64,000 bases of DNA, taken from contig NZ_CP026730.1 in the NCBI RefSeq assembly GCF_003369795.1, forward strand, positions 3,100,001 to 3,164,000. Reading direction: 5' to 3'. Made by a program: the position numbers and the translations under genes. The stretch's first letter is position 1. Every line of letters starts with the position of its first letter. Source of the DNA: Streptomyces sp. CB09001. GTDB lineage: Bacteria > Actinomycetota > Actinomycetes > Streptomycetales > Streptomycetaceae. The notes under the pieces were generated by a model that saw nothing but the letters and a program-made list of their open reading frames with translations, was not told the DNA's origin and did not search any database. Shown here piece after piece: positions 54,511 to 61,547 of this stretch.

Positions 54511-55971
54511 TCAGAACGGGAACCCGCTCCGCCCGTGCTGCACCGAGATCCACTTCTGGGTGGTGAAGGCGTCCAGCATGGTGTCGCCGTTCAGACGGCC
54601 GAGGCCGGAGTGCTTCTCGCCGCCGAAGGGCACGATCGGCTCGTCGTGCACGGTGCCGTCGTTCACGTGGAACATGCCGGTGTCGATCTGCTTGGCGAAG
54701 TTGACGCCCCGCTCCACGTTCCCGGTGTGCACGGCGCCGCTCAGCCCGTACGGCGTGTCGTTGACGAGGCGTACGGCCTCCTCCTCCCCATCGAACGGGA
54801 CGAGGAAGGCGACCGGGCCGAAGACCTCCTGCTGGAGCAGCGCGGAGTCGGCGGGCAGGCCGGTCAGGACCGACGGCTCGACGAGGTTGTCGGTGACCGA
54901 GCCGCGCACCAGGGCGGTCGCGCCCTCGGCGAGGGCCTGCTCGACCACGCCGGAGAGCGCGTCGGCCTGCGAGGAGTTGATCACCGGGCCGATGACGGTG
55001 GCCGGGTCGCGCGGGTCGCCGACCTTGAGGGACTTCACCTTGGCGACGAACTTCTCGGTGAACTCGTCGGCCACGGCGCGGTCGACCAGCACACGGTTGG
55101 CGGCCATGCAGACCTGGCCCTGGTGGACGTACCGGCTGAAGACCGCGGCGTCGACCGCGTAGTCGACGTCGGCGTCGTCGAGGACCACCAGCGCGCTGTT
55201 GCCGCCCAGTTCGAGGACCGAGCGCTTGAAGTTCGCGGCGCAGACCGTGGCCACGTGCCGGCCGACCTTGTCGGAGCCGGTGAAGGAGATCACCTTGGGG
55301 ACCGGGTGCTCGATGAAGGCGTCGCCGATCTCCGCGATGTCGGTGACCACGACGTTGAGCAGGCCGCCCGGCAGTCCGGCGTCCTCGAGGAGCTTCGCGA
55401 CCAGCGTGCCGCCGACGACCGGCGTGTTCTGGTGCGGCTTGAGGACGACGCCGTTGCCCAGGGCGAGGGCCGGGGCGACCGACTTCAGGGAGAGCAGGAA
55501 GGGGAAGTTGAAGGGGCTGATGACGCCCACGACGCCGACCGGCACCCGGTAGACGCGGTTCTCCTTGCCGTCGACCGGGGACGGGATGATCCGGCCCTCG
55601 GGCGCCAGCGCCAGGTGGACCGCCTCGCGCAGGAACTCCTTGGCCAGGTGCAGCTCGAAGGCGGCCTTCAGACGGGTGCCGCCCAGCTCGGCGACGATCG
55701 CCTCGCCGATCTCCGCCTCGCGCTCCTCCACCAGGCGCAGGGCCTTCTCGAACACCGCGCGGCGCGCGTAGGGGTTCGTCGCGGCCCACTGCTTCTGCGC
55801 GCGCTCGGCGGCCCGGTAGGCGGCGTCGACCTCGTCGACGGTGGCTATCGTGATCGAGGCGAGCTTCTCGTTGTCGTACGGGTTGAAGTCGATGATGTCC
55901 CAGGAGCCGGTGCCGGGGCGCCACTCGCCGTCGATGTACTGCTGGGCGAGGTCGGTGAAGTACGACGACAT
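54511..55971 (-). CDS. Aldehyde dehydrogenase family protein
   Basis: A 486-residue NAD(P)-dependent enzyme. Key sites: GVVGVISPFNFPFLLSLKSVAPALALGN, the catalytic Glu in VLELGGNSALVVLDDADVD, the nucleophile Cys in HQGQVCMAANRVLVD, QQEVFGPVAFLVPF and the late HDEPIVPFGGEKHSGLGR. It resembles benzaldehyde/vanillin-type dehydrogenases. Start ATG at 55971 follows GAGGGAACAC; a longer reading adds an Arg-rich segment and was rejected. It sits between the decayed toxin-antitoxin pair and the XRE regulator, transcribed alone. Confidence 0.93.
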   Translation of the reverse strand: MSSYFTDLAQQYIDGEWRPGTGSWDIIDFNPYDNEKLASITIATVDEVDAAYRAAERAQKQWAATNPYARRAVFEKALRLVEEREAEIGEAIVAELGGTRLKAAFELHLAKEFLREAVHLALAPEGRIIPSPVDGKENRVYRVPVGVVGVISPFNFPFLLSLKSVAPALALGNGVVLKPHQNTPVVGGTLVAKLLEDAGLPGGLLNVVVTDIAEIGDAFIEHPVPKVISFTGSDKVGRHVATVCAANFKRSVLELGGNSALVVLDDADVDYAVDAAVFSRYVHQGQVCMAANRVLVDRAVADEFTEKFVAKVKSLKVGDPRDPATVIGPVINSSQADALSGVVEQALAEGATALVRGSVTDNLVEPSVLTGLPADSALLQQEVFGPVAFLVPFDGEEEAVRLVNDTPYGLSGAVHTGNVERGVNFAKQIDTGMFHVNDGTVHDEPIVPFGGEKHSGLGRLNGDTMLDAFTTQKWISVQHGRSGFPF

Positions 55972-56046
55972 GTGTTCCCTCAATCCCCTTAGCTGCCGCA
56001 GCCGCCGCGAGCGAGCCGCCTGATTGGGCGTCATCGTACTTATGTT

Positions 56047-56907
56047 TCAGGAGAGTTGAAGGAGTCCTCGCAGAAGGTCCCGGCTCTCGCCCGGGCCCGG
56101 GCTGTCCTGCTGGAGCTCCTTCAGCGCCGTCTCGTACTGGGTGACGTCCTCCTGCTTGTCCAGGTACAGCGCACTGGTGAGCTGCTCCAGGTAGACGACG
56201 TCCGAGAGGTCGGACTCGGGGAAGCTGAGGAGCGTGAACGCGCCACTCTCACCGGAGTGCCCGCCGAAGCCGAAGGGCATGACCTGGAGCCGCACATTGG
56301 GGCGTTCGGACACCTCGATCAGGTGCTGGAGCTGGCCGCGCATCACCTCGCGGTCGCCGTACGGGCGGCGCAGGGCGGCCTCGTCGAGCACGATGTGGAA
56401 CTCGGGGGCGTTCTCCGCGACCAGGTGCTTCTGCCGCTCCAGGCGCAGCGCCACCCGCCGCTCGACGTCCGCCTCTCCGGCGCCCTTCATGCCGCGCCGG
56501 ACGACCGCGCGGGCGTACTCCTCGGTCTGCAGCAGGCCGTGCACGAACTGCACCTCGTAGGCCCGGATCAGCGAGGCGGCGCCCTCCAGCCCCACGTAGG
56601 TGGGGAACCAGCTGGGCAGTACGTCGGAGTAACTGTGCCACCAGCCCGCGACATTGGCCTCCTTGGCCAGGGAGAGCAGGGAGGCGCGCTCCTGCTCGTC
56701 CGTGATGCCGTACAGCGTCAGCAGGTCCTCGACGTCCCGCGTCTTGAAGCTCACCCGGCCCAGCTCCATCCGGCTGATCTTCGACTCCGAGGCGCGGATC
56801 GAGTAGCCCGCGGCCTCGCGCGTGATCCCCCGCGTCTCACGCAGTCGCCTGAGTTGTGATCCGAGCAGCATGCGCCGCACCACCGATCCGGGCTCTCCCG
56901 CGCTCAC
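56047..56907 (-). CDS. XRE-family regulator with DUF5753 domain
   Basis: A 286-residue protein from the GTG at 56907, nine bases after GGGGAGG. The helix-turn-helix is residues ~15-70 (LGSQLRRLRETRGITREAAGYSIRASESKISRMELGRVSFKTRDVEDLLTLYGI). The DUF5753 sensor region follows (WHSYSDVLPSWFPTYVGLEGAASLIRAYEVQFVHGLLQTEEYARAVVR, later FHIVLDEAALRRPYGD). With the adjacent HATPase and DUF397 genes it forms the whiJ/abaA-like set that is amplified in Streptomyces and linked to control of development and antibiotics. TGCA-rich sites upstream of the two partner genes are candidate targets. Confidence 0.93.
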   Translation of the reverse strand: MSAGEPGSVVRRMLLGSQLRRLRETRGITREAAGYSIRASESKISRMELGRVSFKTRDVEDLLTLYGITDEQERASLLSLAKEANVAGWWHSYSDVLPSWFPTYVGLEGAASLIRAYEVQFVHGLLQTEEYARAVVRRGMKGAGEADVERRVALRLERQKHLVAENAPEFHIVLDEAALRRPYGDREVMRGQLQHLIEVSERPNVRLQVMPFGFGGHSGESGAFTLLSFPESDLSDVVYLEQLTSALYLDKQEDVTQYETALKELQQDSPGPGESRDLLRGLLQLS

Positions 56908-57010
56908 GTTCGCCAGCCTCCCCAACCGTCTTCAGGGGCCGAAGTCTGCCACTAAAACACTCCGAGCAGTACTCGTCCGGTTACGGAAACGGAATTGAGC
57001 CAACGGAAAC

Positions 57011-57026
57011 GTGCAGGATCATGCAC
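57011..57026. promoter_or_regulatory. TGCA-type inverted repeat upstream of the XRE gene
   Basis: GTGCA (57011-57015) and TGCAC (57022-57026) flank GGATCA. It lies about 105 bases upstream of the XRE start and shares its half site with the larger TGCA-rich motifs at 57125-57152 and 58193-58220. Confidence 0.5.
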
Positions 57027-57073
57027 GCGGCAGGCCGGAACCGGCCGTCGCGGGAGATGAAGGGGAGGCGAAG

Positions 57074-57202
57074 ATGACGGAAAAATTGACCAACAAGCGG
57101 TACGGGCAGGTCCATTTCGGTCACGTGCACGTGCATCTGCCCTTGCATCTGCGGTACGCATCCGAAACCATGGTCCCGCACCACCGCGCCGCATCGCTAT
57201 GA
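57074..57202 (+). CDS. Possible small His-rich peptide
   Basis: A 42-codon ORF starting five bases after GGGGAGGCGAAG, a strong ribosome binding site. The product MTEKLTNKRYGQVHFGHVHV and its continuation contains eight His residues in alternating positions. However, the His run is encoded by the TGCA-rich repeat at 57125-57152, which recurs upstream of the DUF397 gene without coding role. It may therefore be a leader peptide or a chance ORF over an operator. Confidence 0.35.
   Translation: MTEKLTNKRYGQVHFGHVHVHLPLHLRYASETMVPHHRAASL
57125..57152 (+). promoter_or_regulatory. TGCA-rich site upstream of the HATPase gene
   Basis: A 28-base motif made of TGCA-type repeats ends 76 bases before the HATPase start. 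Its reverse complement at 58193-58220 agrees at 25 of 28 positions and lies 81 bases before the divergently oriented DUF397 start. Confidence 0.65.
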
Positions 57203-57227
57203 CCGCGAATTCCCGGGAGTGCCTCGC

Positions 57228-57713
57228 ATGGGGACGAATGGATCGACCATGCTCGAGCCGTTACGGCAGGGCCTTCCGCCACTCGACCCCGCGGCCGTGT
57301 CCAACGCCGCCTCCTGCGCCCTGCCGCCCCGGTACGAAGCGGTGCGCGAGGCCCGGAGGTTCACCCGCAGGACGCTCGACGGCTGGGACACCGGCGACCG
57401 CTTCGACGACGTCTGCCTGGTGGTCTCCGAACTCGTCACCAACGCCCTGCGCCACGCGCTGCCGGCGGACACCCCGCGCCACGACGAGCAGCACGGGCCG
57501 GTGCGGCTGCACCTGATGCGCTGGACCGAGCGGCTGGTGTGCGCGGTGCGCGACCCCAGCCACGAGAGCCCGGTGGCCCGCGAGACGGACGACTTCTCGG
57601 CGGAGTCGGGCCGGGGCCTGTTCCTCGTCGACTCCTTCAGCGACAGCTGGGGCTGGCATCCCCTGGCCGGGACGCTCAACGGCAAGGTGGTCTGGGCGCT
57701 GTTCCGGACATAG
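57228..57713 (+). CDS. HATPase_c (RsbW/AbaA-like) ATP-binding protein
   Basis: A 161-residue single-domain GHKL ATPase. The N box is DDVCLVVSELVTNALRHALPA with the Asn that binds magnesium, and the G box is ESGRGLFLVDSFSDSWGW. There is no kinase dimerisation domain, so it is the anti-sigma-factor-like type that accompanies XRE/DUF397 pairs in Streptomyces. Start ATG at 57228 has GGGAG nine bases upstream. The final 34 coding bases and the stop codon are the first unit of a 37-bp tandem repeat that continues beyond the gene. Confidence 0.9.
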   Translation: MGTNGSTMLEPLRQGLPPLDPAAVSNAASCALPPRYEAVREARRFTRRTLDGWDTGDRFDDVCLVVSELVTNALRHALPADTPRHDEQHGPVRLHLMRWTERLVCAVRDPSHESPVARETDDFSAESGRGLFLVDSFSDSWGWHPLAGTLNGKVVWALFRT

Positions 57714-57824
57714 CCACGGCAAGGTGGCCTGGGCGCTGATCCGGACATAGCCACGGCAAGGTGGCCTGGGCGCTGATCCGGACATAGCCACGGCAAGGTG
57801 GCCTGGGCGCTGATCCGGACATGG
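57680..57824 (+). repeat. 37-bp tandem repeat derived from the 3' end of the HATPase gene
   Basis: Four units start at 57680, 57717, 57754 and 57791. Unit 1 is the end of the coding sequence with its TAG; units 2-4 share two substitutions (GTC to GCC, TTC to ATC) and differ little among themselves, so they expanded after the first duplication. The last unit ends at ATGG instead of ATAG. Confidence 0.92.
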
Positions 57825-57860
57825 CCGGAGACGGGCGGCCCGGCGCCGGACCGTTCCGGG

Positions 57861-58112
57861 TCAGCTCGCGATCAGGTGGTCGAACTCGCCGTCCTTGACG
57901 CCCAGCAGCATGGCCTCGATCTCGGCGCGCGTGTAGACCAGCGCGGGGCCGTCGGGGAAGCGGGAGTTGCGCACCGCCACCGCACCGTCGGGCAGGCGCG
58001 CGAACTCCACGCACGATCCCTGCGAGTTGCTGCGCCGGCTCTTCTGCCAGGCCGCATCGTGCAACTGCGTGGCGGCCATGCCGTTGTACACGTCGTACAC
58101 GTCGTGGTCCAC
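57861..58112 (-). CDS. DUF397 protein
   Basis: An 83-residue protein from the GTG at 58112, which has GGGGAG six bases upstream. The DUF397 core is DAAWQKSRRSNSQGSCVEFARLPDGAVAVRNSRFPDGPALVYTRAEIEAMLLGVKDGEFDHL, with the typical W.KS..S and VAVR.S..P.GP.L.. patterns. DUF397 proteins are small partners of XRE/DUF5753 regulators (the BldB-like/WhiJ-type system). An internal Met (MAATQLHDAAW) is an alternative start. Confidence 0.92.
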   Translation of the reverse strand: MDHDVYDVYNGMAATQLHDAAWQKSRRSNSQGSCVEFARLPDGAVAVRNSRFPDGPALVYTRAEIEAMLLGVKDGEFDHLIAS

Positions 58113-58192
58113 AGGTCGCTCCCCGGTGTGCACTGGCTGATGTGGCCATTGATGCAGTGGTCAACTGATCCGGATCATAACCCTGTTCACGT

Positions 58193-58220
58193 GCAGATGC
58201 ATGAGCAAATGCACGTGCAC
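58193..58220 (-). promoter_or_regulatory. TGCA-rich site upstream of the DUF397 gene
   Basis: Inverted near-copy (25 of 28) of 57125-57152, 81 bases upstream of the DUF397 start. The remaining bases between the DUF397 gene and the terminator at 58344 show no gene. Confidence 0.65.
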
Positions 58221-58343
58221 GCGCGGTGTTCCCGCGGTTACAGCTTTGACGACCGCTTTACCGAGCCCTGCCCTCTACGACGCCGAGGCCCGGGAAGTCG
58301 TTCCCGCATGTGCCCCCGAATTCGAAGAATATGCAACAACATG

Positions 58344-58390
58344 CGACAGCACCGGGGCCCGACCGGTACGGGCGTGCCCCGGTGCTGTCG
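58344..58390 (-). terminator. Terminator of the rpmG2-rpmE2-cobW-rpsR2 operon
   Basis: Perfect 15-base arms at 58344-58358 and 58376-58390 (CGACAGCACCGGGGC and its complement) with a 17-base loop, 27 bases beyond the rpsR2 stop. No T tract follows. Confidence 0.8.
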
Positions 58391-58416
58391 CTGGTGCGCG
58401 AGGTACGGCGGGCCGG

Positions 58417-58656
58417 TCAGCGCGTGCCGTACGGCAGCAGCGCCATCTCGCGCGCGTTCTTGATCGCCCTGGCCAGCTGCCGCTGCTGCTGGGACGTCAC
58501 CCGGGTGACGCGGCGGCTGCGGATCTTGCCGCGGTCGGAGACGAACCTGCGCAGCAGCTCGGTGTCCTTGTAGTCGACGTACGTCACTCCCGCCTGGTCC
58601 AGCGGGTTGGGACGCTGCCGGGCGGGCGTCCGGTCGTTCTTGCGGGGTCGGGGCAT
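58417..58656 (-). CDS. rpsR2: Ribosomal protein bS18, zinc-independent paralogue
   Basis: A 79-residue S18. The core [60 protein letters not shown] is typical. It contains no Cys, unlike zinc-binding S18 forms, so it can replace the main protein when zinc is scarce. It is the last gene of the Zur-box-controlled leftward operon, three bases after cobW. Confidence 0.95.
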   Translation of the reverse strand: MPRPRKNDRTPARQRPNPLDQAGVTYVDYKDTELLRRFVSDRGKIRSRRVTRVTSQQQRQLARAIKNAREMALLPYGTR

Positions 58657-58659
58657 GGT

Positions 58660-59850
58660 TCAGACCTCCAGGAGAGTGTCGAAGGCGGGCGGCAGCCGGT
58701 CCCAGGCGGCCTGACCCGCGGCGTACTCGGCGTCGGTCAGCAGGCAGGACTCCAGGAGCCGTTCCAGGCCGTCGCGGTCGAGGCCGGGGGACGTGAAGAC
58801 CAGGTGCTGGCAGCGGTCGCCGTGCTCGGGGTGCCAGTCCAGCGCGGCGGCGGCACGGCGCACGGGCGGGACCAGTTCCCAGGCGGCGTCGGGGAGCGAG
58901 GCGAGCCACGGCCCCGCGCTCTCCACGCACAGAGCGCCGCCGGCGGCGTCCCAGTGCAGCAGCGTGTCCCCCTTGCCGGCGAGCCAGAACCGCCCCCGGC
59001 TGCGGGCCGCGGCACAGGTCAGGTCCTCGAGCGCCGCGTACAGCCGCTCCGGGTGGAAGGGGCGACGGCGGTGCCAGACCAGGGTGGCGACGCCGTGCGC
59101 GTCGGCCTCGGCGGGCAGCAGCGCGCAGGCCGGATGCTGGGCCGCGGCCGCCGCCTCCACGTCGAACCCGGCGAGGGCGGCCCGCGCCAGCTCCAGGACC
59201 GCGGACGGTGCGCCCGCCCGGTTCCCGTGGCCGATCGGGACCCGGCGGGCCGTCGGGTGCAGCTGGGCCAGCAGCTCGCGGTCCTCGTCGTCGGCCTCCG
59301 GCGAGCCGGGGAGGGACTCGGCGAGCGCGAGGACGGAGGCGTACTCGAGCTGCCGCGCGAAGGTGTCGGCGACGGTGCGCCGGTCGGTGGCCGCCGCGGC
59401 CAGACCACCCTCGGCGAGGTCGTCGCCGTTGCCGAGGTACGGCAGGACCAGGGCCGGGTCGACGGCGGTGACCACGCCGGCGACGGTGAAGCCGCCCGCC
59501 GTCACCACTTCCGCCATCGCCTTGGGCTCGACGGAGTCCCACAGCTCGACCACCGCCAGCGGGGTGCCCCCGGCCTCCGCGAGCCGGACCAGCTCGGGGA
59601 CGAGGTCCTCGCGCAGCGCGCAGCACGCGCAGTCGTTGACCAGGGGCGCCTCGCCGGCGGTGAGGATGCCGGTGGCGTCCCGCACGGTCCGTACGACCGT
59701 GCCCGCGGCGGCCGTCGCCAGGTCGTGGTGGAGGACGACGCTGCCGGGCACGTCGGCGAGCAGCCGGGCCACGGCCGCCCTGCGCGCGTCGGCGTGCAGC
59801 CCGCCGACGATCACCACCGGCGGTTCGGGGAAGCGGCCCGGCTCGCTCAT
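58660..59850 (-). CDS. CobW/COG0523-like protein lacking a canonical P-loop
   Basis: A 396-residue member of the CobW family placed in a Zur-type operon, so probably linked to zinc allocation. The family metal motif is CACC with Cys74, 76 and 77 ([18 protein letters not shown]), and the C-terminal CobW_C domain is present ([54 protein letters not shown]). Yet the Walker A position reads [20 protein letters not shown]: no GxxGxGKT. GTP hydrolysis by the usual mechanism is doubtful. ATG overlaps the rpmE2 stop as ATGA. Confidence 0.9.
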   Translation of the reverse strand: MSEPGRFPEPPVVIVGGLHADARRAAVARLLADVPGSVVLHHDLATAAAGTVVRTVRDATGILTAGEAPLVNDCACCALREDLVPELVRLAEAGGTPLAVVELWDSVEPKAMAEVVTAGGFTVAGVVTAVDPALVLPYLGNGDDLAEGGLAAAATDRRTVADTFARQLEYASVLALAESLPGSPEADDEDRELLAQLHPTARRVPIGHGNRAGAPSAVLELARAALAGFDVEAAAAAQHPACALLPAEADAHGVATLVWHRRRPFHPERLYAALEDLTCAAARSRGRFWLAGKGDTLLHWDAAGGALCVESAGPWLASLPDAAWELVPPVRRAAAALDWHPEHGDRCQHLVFTSPGLDRDGLERLLESCLLTDAEYAAGQAAWDRLPPAFDTLLEV

Positions 59851-60101
59851 GCCCCGTCCTGCTTCCCGTACCGGCGCTCGAAGCGCTCCACGCGTCCGGC
59901 GGTGTCCAGGACGCGGGCGGTGCCGGTGTAGAAGGGATGGCTGACGTTCGAGATCTCGACGTCGACGACCGGGTAGGTGTGGCCGTCCTCCCACTCGACG
60001 GTGCGCTCACTGGTCATGGTCGAGCGGGTGAGGAAGGCGTAGTTGGCGGCCCGGTCACGGAAGACGACCGGGCGGTACTCGGGGTGGATTCCCTTGCGCA
60101 C
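59847..60101 (-). CDS. rpmE2: Ribosomal protein bL31 type B
   Basis: An 84-residue type B L31 ([28 protein letters not shown], then [34 protein letters not shown]). It lacks the CxxC zinc site of type A L31 and is the well-known replacement under zinc limitation, described for Streptomyces and Bacillus. Start GTG at 60101, six bases after the rpmG2 stop. Confidence 0.96.
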   Translation of the reverse strand: MRKGIHPEYRPVVFRDRAANYAFLTRSTMTSERTVEWEDGHTYPVVDVEISNVSHPFYTGTARVLDTAGRVERFERRYGKQDGA

Positions 60102-60107
60102 GGCGTC

Positions 60108-60272
60108 TCAGCGCTCCTCTCGGAAGTCGACGTGACGGCCGGCCGTCGGGTCGTACTTGCGCAGGACCAGCCGGTCGGGGTCGTTGCGGCGGTTCTTGCG
60201 GGTGACGTAGGTGTAGCCGGTCCCGGCGGTGGACCGGAGCTTGATGACCGGACGGAGTTCGTTGCGTGCCAT
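60108..60272 (-). CDS. rpmG2: Ribosomal protein bL33, zinc-independent paralogue
   Basis: A 54-residue L33 ([20 protein letters not shown], then [22 protein letters not shown], ending VDFREER). It has no Cys, whereas zinc-binding L33 carries two CxxC pairs. First gene of the leftward operon; its start is 14 bases from the Zur box. Too short to stand out among ORFs but the sequence is unmistakable. Confidence 0.95.
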   Translation of the reverse strand: MARNELRPVIKLRSTAGTGYTYVTRKNRRNDPDRLVLRKYDPTAGRHVDFREER

Positions 60273-60285
60273 GCTGCTACCTTAC

Positions 60286-60300
60286 TGAAAATGACTTCCA
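60286..60300. promoter_or_regulatory. Zur box in the divergent ribosomal-protein promoter
   Basis: TGAAAATGACTTCCA is a 7-1-7 element whose left half equals the Streptomyces Zur half site TGAAAAT and whose right half read back is TGGAAGT. It lies between the divergent rpmG2 and rpmB2 operons, exactly where zinc repression is expected. Confidence 0.88.
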
Positions 60301-60344
60301 TTAACACCTAGGACCCGTCCGGTCCGGAGGAGAGGTACGTCACC

Positions 60345-60581
60345 GTGTCCGCCCACTGCATGCTGACCGGGGCCCGGCCCGGCTTCGGCAACCGCATCTC
60401 CCACTCCCACCGGCGCACTTCGCGCCGCTTCGACCCCAACATCCAGACCAGGCGCTACTGGCTGCCCAGCGAGAACCGGCACGTGCGGCTGCGGCTGAGC
60501 ACGAAGGGGATCAGGACGGTCGACTCGATCGGCGTCGAGGCGGCCGTGGCGCGCATCCGTGCCCGGGGAGTGAGGATCTGA
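60345..60581 (+). CDS. rpmB2: Ribosomal protein bL28, zinc-independent paralogue
   Basis: A 78-residue L28 ([57 protein letters not shown]). Only one Cys remains where zinc-binding L28 has CxxC near the N-terminus. GTG start at 60345, nine bases after GGAGGAGAGG. Its TGA overlaps the next ATG (TGATG), coupling it to rpsN2. Confidence 0.95.
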   Translation: MSAHCMLTGARPGFGNRISHSHRRTSRRFDPNIQTRRYWLPSENRHVRLRLSTKGIRTVDSIGVEAAVARIRARGVRI

Positions 60582-60886
60582 TGGCGAAGAAGAGCAAGAT
60601 CGCGAAGAACGAGCAGCGCCGGGCCGTCGTCGCGCGCCACGCCGAGCGCCGGGCCGAGCTGAAGGAGATCCTCCGCCGGCCCTCGTCGACGGAGGCCGAA
60701 CGGCTCGCCGCCCAGCGGGAACTGCGCAGGCAGCCGCGCGACGCGAGCCCCACGCGGGTGCGCAACCGCGATCAGATCGACGGACGCCCGCGCGGATACT
60801 TCCGGGTCTTCGGGCTCTCCCGGGTGAATCTGCGCGAGCAGGCGCACGCCGGGCATCTTCCCGGGGTGCGCAAGTCGTCCTGGTAG
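60581..60886 (+). CDS. rpsN2: Ribosomal protein uS14, zinc-independent paralogue
   Basis: A 101-residue long-type S14 ([76 protein letters not shown]). It lacks the CxxC…CxxC zinc sites of the short S14 type. Second gene of the rightward arm of the Zur divergon. Confidence 0.96.
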   Translation: MAKKSKIAKNEQRRAVVARHAERRAELKEILRRPSSTEAERLAAQRELRRQPRDASPTRVRNRDQIDGRPRGYFRVFGLSRVNLREQAHAGHLPGVRKSSW

Positions 60887-60938
60887 CTTGCGGCTGTTCG
60901 GGGCCGAACGGCCGTCCGGCTACAGCTTGGAGCTTCCG

Positions 60939-61547
60939 GTGACGTGGGTGACTGCGGGGAACACGGCGAGCACGGAGAACACGGCGCGCACGGACGCCGG
61001 GTACGGCGGGGTCGCGGTCCGGCGGACGCGGCGGTCCGTGCGGGCCGCGGTGCTGGCCCTCGGGCTGGTGGGGGCGCTGGCCCTGACCGCGTGCACCGAC
61101 GGCGGGGACTCCGACGGCGGCGGTTCGGGTGAGGGCCCGGGCGGCGGCGACAAGTCCTCGGCGGCGCCCGGCGCGTCCGCGAGCACGGACCCGGGCGACG
61201 ACACGGGCGGATCGCCGTCCGCCGGTGCCGGCGGCGAACTGGAGGGCAGCTGGCTGGCGACCACCGACGGCCAGGCCGTCGCCCTGATGGTCACCGGCGA
61301 CAGGGCGGCCCTCTTCGCGACCGGCGGGACCGTGTGCAGCGGTACGACGGAGGAGACCTCCGGCACCCGGACGATCCGCCTCAAGTGCGCCGACGGCAGC
61401 GCCGAGCGCGCCACCGGCAAGGTCGGCGCGGTCGACGCCACCTCGCTCACGGTGGCCTGGGAGGGCGAGCTGGGCGAGGAGACGTACACCAGGTCCGAGG
61501 GCGGCTCACTGCCGCCGGGACTGCCGACCACCGGCATCGGTTCCTGA
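60939..61547 (+). CDS. Putative lipoprotein
   Basis: A 202-residue protein. The GTG at 60939 is preceded by TTGGAG at six bases. An unusually long N-region of ~28 residues leads to RRTRRSVRAAVLALGLVGALALTAC, a signal with the lipobox LTAC and lipidated Cys52. A Gly/Ser/Asp linker of ~55 residues follows, then a ~95-residue beta-rich domain with two Cys (GTVCSGTTE and IRLKCADGS) that could form a disulphide. Function unknown. Its last 42 bases overlap the convergent DUF2786 gene. Confidence 0.82.
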   Translation: MTWVTAGNTASTENTARTDAGYGGVAVRRTRRSVRAAVLALGLVGALALTACTDGGDSDGGGSGEGPGGGDKSSAAPGASASTDPGDDTGGSPSAGAGGELEGSWLATTDGQAVALMVTGDRAALFATGGTVCSGTTEETSGTRTIRLKCADGSAERATGKVGAVDATSLTVAWEGELGEETYTRSEGGSLPPGLPTTGIGS

